Source: Novipirellula herctigrandis (lineage in GTDB: Bacteria > Planctomycetota > Planctomycetia > Pirellulales > Pirellulaceae). Taken from it: a stretch of DNA of 64,000 nt. Under the pieces are notes generated by a model. The model did not search any database. It was not told the origin of the DNA and was given only the letters and a program-made list of their open reading frames with translations. Of the stretch, positions 52,579-59,557 are shown one piece after another. Where the stretch lies: NCBI GenBank assembly GCA_007859835.1, contig SJPJ01000001.1, positions 1,487,095-1,551,094 on the forward strand. The letters are read 5' to 3'. Every line of letters begins with the position of its first letter. The first letter of the stretch is position 1. The translations under genes were made by a program, and so were the position numbers.

Positions 52579-54255
52579 CTATATTTCTCGGGCAAACATC
52601 GGGTTCCATCGAATTCGATGGCCCGCTTCGGTGACACTCGATGTCGACTTGTGTGATCCCCAACTCGCCTCGGTTGCACTGTTGAGCGTCGGTTTTGGGA
52701 GAGGCTCTTCGTCTTCGGGATCGATTGCTGGCGTGTCGGCATCATCGTCTGATGGTGCATTCGCTGGCGGATCAATCTCGACGCCCTTCAATTTTGTTTG
52801 AGGCTCACCGTCGTAAACCGCCGGTGGCATCAACACCGAATGACCCGATTCGGCACTTTGCGAAACGATTGGCGAACTGATGATCGGGGAACTAACAATC
52901 GGGGAACTGGCAATTGGCGAACTGGCAATTGGCGAGGAAGTCGTTGGGTTTGAGAACGAGGAATAGCCACTGACAATCGCCGGACTGAACGGATCATAGT
53001 AAGACAAAGGGACTCGCTGGACCACTTGCTTGGGTACCATTTTCGTTTCCGTGTAGGGAACGTACTTTTGACGAGTCACCGGGCGCATTACTTTCCGTGT
53101 GATTGCTTCCTGCTCGTAATATTGGACCTGTACAGGTTCTTTTTTGGTTTCGTAAACCATTCGCGTCGATTGTACGGGAACCTTGCGAACTTGCTCTTCC
53201 GTCACCCATCGTTGTTGTTGAACAGGCACCTTTCGGGTCAATGTCTCGGTCACAGGACGCTGGACGACATAGGGTACCTTGCGGACTTCGGTGGTCGGGA
53301 TCATGCGTGTGGTTTGAACCGGCACCTTCTGGGTCATGGTTTCGGTCACCATCCGTTGGACTTGAACTGGTACCGTTTGCGTCCTCAACTCGGTTTGCAT
53401 CTTTTGAACTTGAACCGGAACCTGAACTTGTTTCACTTCCGGCATGTAGCTCGTCTGAGCAACTTGTTGTTGAATGTAGTTCGGGCGATAAGCCATTTGG
53501 GTTTGGACCGTTGGCGGCGTCAATTGTGGCGTAACCGCATACGCACCGCGAACTCGTGCAAAGATTCCCAAAGGCCCTGGTGTTGCATACGCGTTGCGAA
53601 CGTATTGTGCCCGATATTGCATTTGCCCAGGCGTGACGACTTGTTGCGGAACATAACCGCCCGCGTCAACGGTTTGCGATTTGTAAGTCGTTACCGGTTT
53701 GAGCGTGGTGTACTGTTGAGTTTGGTATTGTGTTTCCACAACGGGACGTTGCACCGCATATTGTTGCTGTTGGTACTGCGTTTCGACCACTGGCCGTGCG
53801 ACGGCGTATTGTTGTTCGTAGTACTGAGTCTCGACCACTGGCTTGAATGTCGTGTATTGCTCTTCTCGCATCGCAGTCTCGGTAACATAGCGAGTCTGCG
53901 TTACCGTTTCATCGCGATAGGCAGTTTCAACCACCGGTTTCCAAACGGTATAGCGTTCTTCGCGGAACGAGGTTTCAACCACAGGTCGAGCGACTTTATA
54001 TTCTTTTTCTTCCGTACGCGTCTTGAGGACCGGCCGATAACTCGTCACTTCCTCTTCTACGTATTCGGTTTCGTACGTCAAACGCATCCGTTGGACAGTT
54101 TCAGGCTGTAGCACCGTCTCGCACTGGAGGCGATAAGTGGGTTCGAAACAACACGCGTCCTGCGAAAAGGAAGTTCCGCTGAGGACAGTTGCAAAAACTA
54201 GAACAACAATGCCAGCTAGCAGAGAGTGTTTGGGGCGATTCATCGTGTTTGTCAT
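52579..54255 (-). CDS. YTV-type cell-surface repeat protein
   Basis: From the ATG at 54255 (558 residues; 54243 is an alternative) it has a signal peptide (LLAGIVVLVFATVLSGTSFS) and a short Cys-containing segment (DACCFEPTYRLQCE). Two repeat regions follow. The first has PVVET units about 20 residues apart with YTV, YAV or YTT between them. The second has VPVQxxRMVTET and RKVPVQ units. This is the composition of the YTV proteins of Rhodopirellula, reported as abundant cell-wall or surface proteins in planctomycetes. The C-terminal part holds SSPIA/SSPIV tandem repeats and an acidic tail. No catalytic motif. Probably structural. Confidence 0.85.
   Translation of the reverse strand: MTNTMNRPKHSLLAGIVVLVFATVLSGTSFSQDACCFEPTYRLQCETVLQPETVQRMRLTYETEYVEEEVTSYRPVLKTRTEEKEYKVARPVVETSFREERYTVWKPVVETAYRDETVTQTRYVTETAMREEQYTTFKPVVETQYYEQQYAVARPVVETQYQQQQYAVQRPVVETQYQTQQYTTLKPVTTYKSQTVDAGGYVPQQVVTPGQMQYRAQYVRNAYATPGPLGIFARVRGAYAVTPQLTPPTVQTQMAYRPNYIQQQVAQTSYMPEVKQVQVPVQVQKMQTELRTQTVPVQVQRMVTETMTQKVPVQTTRMIPTTEVRKVPYVVQRPVTETLTRKVPVQQQRWVTEEQVRKVPVQSTRMVYETKKEPVQVQYYEQEAITRKVMRPVTRQKYVPYTETKMVPKQVVQRVPLSYYDPFSPAIVSGYSSFSNPTTSSPIASSPIASSPIVSSPIISSPIVSQSAESGHSVLMPPAVYDGEPQTKLKGVEIDPPANAPSDDDADTPAIDPEDEEPLPKPTLNSATEASWGSHKSTSSVTEAGHRIRWNPMFAREI
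52862..52938 (-). repeat. 15-bp (5-residue-spaced) tandem repeat in YTV gene
   Basis: Five units encode SSPIA, SSPIA, SSPIV, SSPII and SSPIV, coding on the minus strand. Confidence 0.8.
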
Positions 54256-54710
54256 CCGAGGGACTGCTGAACAAAAGCAGGTCGGTTCCATCACCGACCA
54301 CGGCAGCAATTGAGGATTTCGCTGCATCTTTAAGATTAGGCAGCCCTTGAAGAAAAAGTAGGGGAAACCTCGAAAAAAAGCCACTTTTCATTCAAGTTCA
54401 CCCTCGTAGGTTAACCAATCTTCCAAGCCTGTTTATTTGACGCTACAGATGTTGCATTTTGACATCATGCCAATTTGCGGTACGACATTTAGGCATCCAT
54501 GGGACACTTTTGCGGGCCAAGCAATCGTCTTTGGTAAGAGCATTACCCTCATCGAGGTGCGGTTGTCACAGGCCAAAACCGGGCCCGACACCGCTATGAC
54601 AATACAGGTCCTGGCCTCCATTCAAGCCGAAATGCCTCCATTCAACCTAGAAACGTACAAGATGTTTCTTTCAGAAGCGAACCGCGTCCCTTTCGCAGAG
54701 ATTCGGTGTC

Positions 54711-54740
54711 AAATGCATACCGAACAAATGCATACCGAGC
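54711..54740. repeat. 15-bp duplication
   Basis: aaatgcataccgaRc (R = a or g) occurs twice head to tail. Confidence 0.85.
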
Positions 54741-55050
54741 AGTCCGATACCAGCACGTGCCACGACCGAGCTCGGTCAAAGAAACGAGGGAAACATGTTC
54801 ACGCAAGTATGAAGTTTTAGATTTAGATGCTGCGGATTGCCACTCCCACAACCACAAACGATCGCCTCGCCACCAACTCTACCGGCAACGCATCCTCATC
54901 GATGTGAACAGCACATTGCCTGCATGTCGGCTGGTCCCTTCGACAGTCGTCACCTTCGTGAAGCACTTTTCCTGGAAACACTTGGGCGTATCCGCGTCCG
55001 GTATTGATTGCGACAGCAGCAACCAACATTTCTTTGGAGCGTTGTATGGG

Positions 55051-55081
55051 GCGACAAACGAAAAGAACCCCAACCGTTGTT
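55051..55081 (-). terminator. Intrinsic terminator of the acidic repeat gene
   Basis: On the minus strand, an 8-bp stem (55069-55076 with 55057-55064, one G-U pair) with a 4-base loop, preceded by AAAGG and followed by TCTTTTC. It lies about 41 bases past the stop at 55122. Confidence 0.7.
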
Positions 55082-55121
55082 GGAGTCCTTTGACGTGGAA
55101 AATTGCAACCGATCTCTTTGT

Positions 55122-56819
55122 CTATTTGATTTCGGTTTCCGAAGGTACTTCGGCGATCTGTTCGACAGCGGCTTCTTCCGCGTTCGACTCAAATTCTCCG
55201 TCAGAAACATCCGCCACTGGTTCTGGACTAGCGATTTGTTTCGAAATCACAACGACCGCCTGGTCGGTGCTGTTGAGGCTTTGGCTAAGAAATCTACCGA
55301 GTTCCATTCCTACGGTTTGGCCTGTGAGCTGATTGGCAACGTCATTTACGATCGGCGATAGTTTTGTTGAGATCGCCTGCAATTTGCAAACCATTTCGTT
55401 TAAGTCGCTTTCCTGGGACGGCTTTTCGGCGATCGTTTCTACTGCCTCAGCGACAACCACTGATTCCACTTCCGCAACGATCAGAGACTCATCCAAATCC
55501 GGTGCTTCTTTCCACATTTCGACTTGGTTGTTGCGATCGACAATGCAATACGGTCTTGAATCGGTTGCAAAGAAATTCCAGATCTGAATATCACTGGCGG
55601 CTAAATCGTATGGCCAGTAGGCGTCTTCGATCGTCGCGATAACAGCCGAGCTTCCGACCAATGCGTCACTGCTGGGGCGCTCCGGTCCGGTAACTGTATC
55701 AATGGGTTCAATCACCAAGACGCTTTGCCCATGAGGTGAGTGGTCGATCACATTCTCTGGTTTTTCGGCAGTAGCGAGCGAGTCAAGTTCTTCACGAATA
55801 CTCTCAACTGGAACCGAATCGCCTTGTGGCATCTCGGATTCAACGACGGTGACAACGGCGTCTGAACCGGCATCATCATCAGCAGCAGCCAATTGACCTT
55901 GTAGTTCCGCGATCTCTTCAAGTGTACTTTTTGCGTAGGGTGTCACCATCGCAAAAGGCTCTGTCACTTGCTGGACCGAAACACCAACTCGCCGGCAAAT
56001 TGTTTCAGCAATCGCGAACAGAGCCGAGCTAACCGGTTCCCCCTCACCCGTCACTTCCTGTGCAACTTCTACCGACGCTACTTCTGCTTCGCTGGAATCC
56101 ACCATTTCAGTCTCATGGATCTCGGCCGTCTCTTCCGACACTGCTTCGGCATACCACGTGTCATAGAAATCACCATAGGGATCGATCCATTCTTCTTCAC
56201 TAGCCTCCTCGGCTAATGCTTCATCGACAACCGAAGCTAACCCCTCCTCCTCACAAACGCCCTCTTCGATCCGATCGACTTCCAAATCGTCACTGGCCAA
56301 ATCGTCACTGGCCAACTCATCACTTACCAACTCTTCACTTACCAACTCTTCACTTACCAACTCTTCACTTACCAACTCTTCACTTACCAACTCTTCACTT
56401 ACCAACTCATCACTGGCCAACTCATCACTGGCCAACTCATCACTGGCCAACTCATCACTGGCCAACTCATCACTGGCCAACTCATCACTTACCAACTCTT
56501 CACTTGCTGACTCATCTTTCAATTCACTATCCGAAACGAACGGTGTCTCGTCGTTTGGTGTCTCGTCCTTCACGCTAACTTCGGATTGGGAAGGCAGCGT
56601 TTGCGTCGGGTTTTCGAGCCTGTGGGCATTGTATGATTCCCACTCGCACCATTGATCGAAACCACTCAATGTTTGGGAATCTAAAATTGCATAGACTCCC
56701 ATATTGGCGTCGCTATCAATATCGGTTGCGAGACCGGTAGCGGGAATGTAACTCGCCGTGCCGGCGATCAGACATGAAAGGACGAAACGACGAATTCGTT
56801 TGGATAGCTGAATCTTCAT
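55122..56819 (-). CDS. Secreted acidic repeat protein (SDELA/SEELV repeats)
   Basis: The start is fixed by a perfect AGGAGG (56827-56832) 7 bases before the ATG. The 565-residue protein has a signal peptide (RFVLSCLIAGTASYIPATGLA). It then has a short segment with two Trp (FDQWCEWESYNAH) and a block of 15 pentapeptide repeats (residues 106-180). A very acidic Glu/Val/Ala-rich body follows, with an embedded 'DAYWPYDLAASDIQIWNFFATDSRPY' segment, and a helical C-terminus (about 455-520, LQAISTKLSPIVNDVANQLTGQTVGMELGRFLSQ). No known domain recognised. The net charge is strongly negative, suggesting cation or surface binding. Monocistronic, with its own terminator. Confidence 0.8.
   Translation of the reverse strand: MKIQLSKRIRRFVLSCLIAGTASYIPATGLATDIDSDANMGVYAILDSQTLSGFDQWCEWESYNAHRLENPTQTLPSQSEVSVKDETPNDETPFVSDSELKDESASEELVSDELASDELASDELASDELASDELASDELVSEELVSEELVSEELVSEELVSEELVSDELASDDLASDDLEVDRIEEGVCEEEGLASVVDEALAEEASEEEWIDPYGDFYDTWYAEAVSEETAEIHETEMVDSSEAEVASVEVAQEVTGEGEPVSSALFAIAETICRRVGVSVQQVTEPFAMVTPYAKSTLEEIAELQGQLAAADDDAGSDAVVTVVESEMPQGDSVPVESIREELDSLATAEKPENVIDHSPHGQSVLVIEPIDTVTGPERPSSDALVGSSAVIATIEDAYWPYDLAASDIQIWNFFATDSRPYCIVDRNNQVEMWKEAPDLDESLIVAEVESVVVAEAVETIAEKPSQESDLNEMVCKLQAISTKLSPIVNDVANQLTGQTVGMELGRFLSQSLNSTDQAVVVISKQIASPEPVADVSDGEFESNAEEAAVEQIAEVPSETEIK
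56280..56504 (-). repeat. 15-bp in-frame tandem repeat, 15 units
   Basis: Units read in coding order: SEELV, five SDELA, SDELV, five SEELV, SDELA, SDDLA, SDDLE. Identical units sit in blocks, which shows homogenisation by slippage or unequal exchange. Confidence 0.93.
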
Positions 56820-57384
56820 GATTAATCCTCCTGATTAAATGCGACGATTCACCGAGCGTGTACGCTACGATGGGGCAGCCCGTGAGTCGTCCGCTATAAG
56901 TCGCAAGCGGGGGCGACTAAGGTCATCATCATTTTGCATCCGGCAAAACAGCGATTCCCTTGGTGGTATAAATGGGTGAGAAATGCAACTCGGAACCAAT
57001 AAACGCAGAACGACCGATTCAGATAAAGGTCGCGGTCTTCATTGCAACACACGACTTATCGGCGACTTATCTGACTAAGGCTAGTTTGCGTTAAGGCAAA
57101 AGTGTAACGATTCAAGGGGACCGTTCCGATTACAACGAAAATCCGGAATTGAGACGCGAAAAGACGCCAGAACGAATCGGACGAACCTTCCTAGGGCCTA
57201 CTTTGTCCCTATAGCAAACACGTGGGCGCAGTGGATTTCACGTGGCCACGGTGGATTTTCAGTAAGGAGTCACTTTGCCAACCGAGTTTTCTACACGGCA
57301 CTTGGATCTGACTGGCCTTTCGTTGCGCCGTAGGGGTAGATCGAAATCCAATAAAGAATATTGAAACCAAAAAGGCGGATTGAG
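56820..57384. other. Divergent region between acidic repeat and zinc-ribbon genes, 565 bp
   Basis: Apart from the AGGAGG of the minus-strand gene I see no gene, structured RNA or repeat here. Promoters of both flanking genes are expected. Confidence 0.45.
56827..56832 (-). promoter_or_regulatory. Strong ribosome binding site
   Basis: A perfect AGGAGG on the minus strand, 7 bases from the ATG of the acidic repeat gene; most genes in this window have no such site, which suggests high expression. Confidence 0.75.
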
Positions 57385-57600
57385 ATGGGAGTTTCCGGCG
57401 AGTATTTTTCCACCGATTATTTTGACCAACCGTGCCCGACGTGTGGCCGACCGATGCGCATTCGCGCCGAGTGGGACGAAACTAAAGTATGCTGTGCCCA
57501 TTGCAGTGCGATCTCTGTCGCAGATGCGTCTAAACGTTTTCGACGCGACATCCAACAAGAAATCCCATCGGATTGCTCGACCTATGTGAGGACGAACTGA
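57385..57600 (+). CDS. Small zinc-ribbon protein
   Basis: From the ATG at 57385 (with GGCGGA upstream) it encodes 71 residues. Four cysteines form a zinc-ribbon pattern: CPTCGRPMRIR and 18 residues later CCAHCSAIS. A basic helix (KRFRRDIQQEI) follows. Such tiny proteins, often near other envelope genes, are common in planctomycetes; partners are unknown. It lies in an isolated position. The cysteine pattern supports a real gene despite the short length. Confidence 0.55.
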   Translation: MGVSGEYFSTDYFDQPCPTCGRPMRIRAEWDETKVCCAHCSAISVADASKRFRRDIQQEIPSDCSTYVRTN

Positions 57601-57694
57601 GCGGGCTGTGATTGCAAAGCACCAAGCAACCTATTGACGGCGCGGGTTCAATGCAAAAAGGGGTGACCTCACCTCCAAACAAGGTGTCTCATCC

Positions 57695-57717
57695 CCCAAA
57701 GTGTCTGCCACTTTGGG
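57695..57717. terminator. Perfect 9-bp hairpin between convergent genes
   Basis: cccaaagtg (57695-57703) and cactttggg (57709-57717) flank a 5-base loop between the zinc-ribbon gene and the minus-strand coiled-coil gene. No T-tract; it could serve both genes. Confidence 0.4.
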
Positions 57718-57749
57718 TGGCGAAAGCCTGAACACCAACACGAGCCCAG

Positions 57750-59228
57750 TTAGGGGTTCAACGACAGCGAGTCGATGCGGTTTTGTATAGCTAACTCAAT
57801 ATGCGTCAATTCTTGCTCGAGCTTCTGGTTGCTGTTGTACAACCGAACAAGCCGCTCGCGTGTTTCTTTGACCTCTTTTTCAACAGTGTCGTGATATTCG
57901 CGGATCGCAACCTTTTCGACTTGACGTTGTTTCAGGTCTTGCTCAAGCTTCAACTTGATAGCCTGGTTGCTCGTCAACATCGAATCCGTCGCCGCAATCG
58001 CGTCCTGCAACACCCTGCTTTGATCTTCAACTTCCTTCTTGCGAGTCGCCAATTGGTCAAGCTGAAGACGAACGCTTCGAAGACCGAACCGATAATCGTT
58101 GAGAGGTCGGACGTAGAATTGGTTCTTTAATTTTGCGACGCCTTCATCCATCAACATGTCGGCGGCTTCTTCTTTTACCGTAATAACATCGCCAACATTG
58201 AATGGCACTTCGTTGTCTTCGGCGCGTTGCAATCGACTGTCCACTGCCCGTCCGTTACCGTCAAAGAATCCGCCATCGAGTGCCCCTCGTTGTTCGGGAC
58301 TATCCACTTCAATCTTGTACTTCTTTGTGAATTCGACTTGCGTCCACCGACTCGCTGGTGGATCGTCGGGAAGCGATCGGCCACCATCGCGAATGTAACG
58401 TTGCAGCGATTCAGGTTTAACACGGTTACTGAACAATTGGTTCAGCAATTGTTCGTCCATCAGTCCAAATTGACTTTCGTCATTCTGTTCACTGCCTTCG
58501 CGCACAAACATTTTGTGACCATCAAGCGGCAACAGTTCATACAACGACCAACTTCGCGCCTGCCCGCTCGAGATCGCATCTTGTTGGGCCGGTTCTAGCG
58601 GCATCGTCGGAACGACCGTGACTTGCGTCGGCGTGCTTGCAGTGACTTGAAATTCGCCGAGATAAAAAACGGGCAGGAACATTGTCGAGTTTGGCATCGC
58701 TTGCTCACCAAACCCATAAACAACGAGTCCTACGGGCAGAAGTGGTTGTGGAGCAACCGGGCCGGCCACTGCTTCACCGTCACCACCTGCTTCAGCCACT
58801 CCGCCGGCTAATTCCGGAGGCACATCCGAGGCAGCTTGGTTTTGTGCCAAGACGACACCCTGTAAATCATTACTCTGCATCGCAAGCGACCGCCAAACGC
58901 GACCAGCTTCTACGGCGATCTCGGCCAACTCATCCGCCACGGCCACATACCCTTTGCCCGCTGCGGGGTTCGTCGGGTCGCCTAGCTTCAACTGTTCCTG
59001 TTCCAATTCGGCCTTCGCTGCCCGGACTTCGAGCTCTTCTTTGACCTTGTGCCATGCTTGGCGGCTTTTCAGCACACCCGCAGTTGGGAACAGGAAGACG
59101 ATCGCAAGGATCATGTTCAAAATCACCGCGACAATATGGAACCATCGCCAATTGTGTCGGGCCTTCCAAACAACTACGAAAAAGCCAATCAGGACCAGGA
59201 TCAAAATTGCAAGAATGACAAATTTCAT
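57750..59228 (-). CDS. Membrane-anchored coiled-coil protein, unknown
   Basis: The 492-residue protein has two N-terminal membrane helices (FVILAILILVLIGFFVVVW, 3-21, and FHIVAVILNMILAIVFLF, 31-48). A helical stretch follows, then a middle domain with beta-strand character (about 160-360: FYLGEFQVTASTPTQVTVVP, 'DGHKMFVREGS'), and a long coiled coil at the C-terminus (about 385-480). I do not recognise a family. The middle contains the repeated Asn/Gln/Pro-rich linker EAGGDGEAVAG. It starts 129 bases from the ATG-side frame of the second TolC gene, on the opposite strand, so the pair may share a regulatory region. Envelope location is inferred from the helices. Confidence 0.75.
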   Translation of the reverse strand: MKFVILAILILVLIGFFVVVWKARHNWRWFHIVAVILNMILAIVFLFPTAGVLKSRQAWHKVKEELEVRAAKAELEQEQLKLGDPTNPAAGKGYVAVADELAEIAVEAGRVWRSLAMQSNDLQGVVLAQNQAASDVPPELAGGVAEAGGDGEAVAGPVAPQPLLPVGLVVYGFGEQAMPNSTMFLPVFYLGEFQVTASTPTQVTVVPTMPLEPAQQDAISSGQARSWSLYELLPLDGHKMFVREGSEQNDESQFGLMDEQLLNQLFSNRVKPESLQRYIRDGGRSLPDDPPASRWTQVEFTKKYKIEVDSPEQRGALDGGFFDGNGRAVDSRLQRAEDNEVPFNVGDVITVKEEAADMLMDEGVAKLKNQFYVRPLNDYRFGLRSVRLQLDQLATRKKEVEDQSRVLQDAIAATDSMLTSNQAIKLKLEQDLKQRQVEKVAIREYHDTVEKEVKETRERLVRLYNSNQKLEQELTHIELAIQNRIDSLSLNP

Positions 59229-59557
59229 GATCGCTCAGGACACGTGACAGGCAAAGGGAGATAGAAGGCTGCGAATCTGCATAATTTTGCTTCGTTCGAT
59301 CATAAGTTGGGCAAGATGGACCGTCAAGCTTTTCTCGCTTTCTACGAGCAAAACGGTTGATCTTGGTTAACTCCCCCCCCGGCCTATCCCATTCCACCAA
59401 GCAACCACAACCGAGCCTTTGCTGCGATCTTCTACCCCGCAAAGTCGCCCCAAAGCGAACCAGCGGCACGACCATGCCACGCGAACCCTGCATAACCGGT
59501 CAATGCGGTAAAGGAGGACCCCATCGGTATCCGAAACGGATCAAAGCGTTACCGGCT
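59229..59557. other. Divergent region upstream of second TolC gene, 329 bp
   Basis: Its right half is open in the TolC frame (from TTG 59357, or ATG 59474), so the TolC gene could start earlier. An AAGGAGG at 59512 has no start codon at a useful distance. Confidence 0.5.

Larger units (their letters stand above)
54256..55121. other. Gap of 866 bp with duplication and terminator
   Basis: It lies upstream of the YTV gene and downstream of the acidic repeat gene. It holds a 15-bp duplication and a terminator, listed separately. Open frames here look random, without signal peptide, motif or ribosome binding site. Confidence 0.5.

Noticed and set aside
54437-54820. 127-codon ORF upstream of the YTV gene
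   Set aside because: No ribosome binding site, no motif, and it contains the 15-bp duplication as coding sequence without similarity to any protein type.
56216-56578. 120-codon ORF rich in HLPTHHWPT
   Set aside because: It is the antisense frame of the SDELA/SEELV repeats; the minus-strand gene has signal peptide, AGGAGG and terminator.
59508-59525. AAGGAGG as ribosome binding site of the second TolC gene
   Set aside because: No ATG, GTG or TTG lies at a usable distance downstream in the TolC frame.
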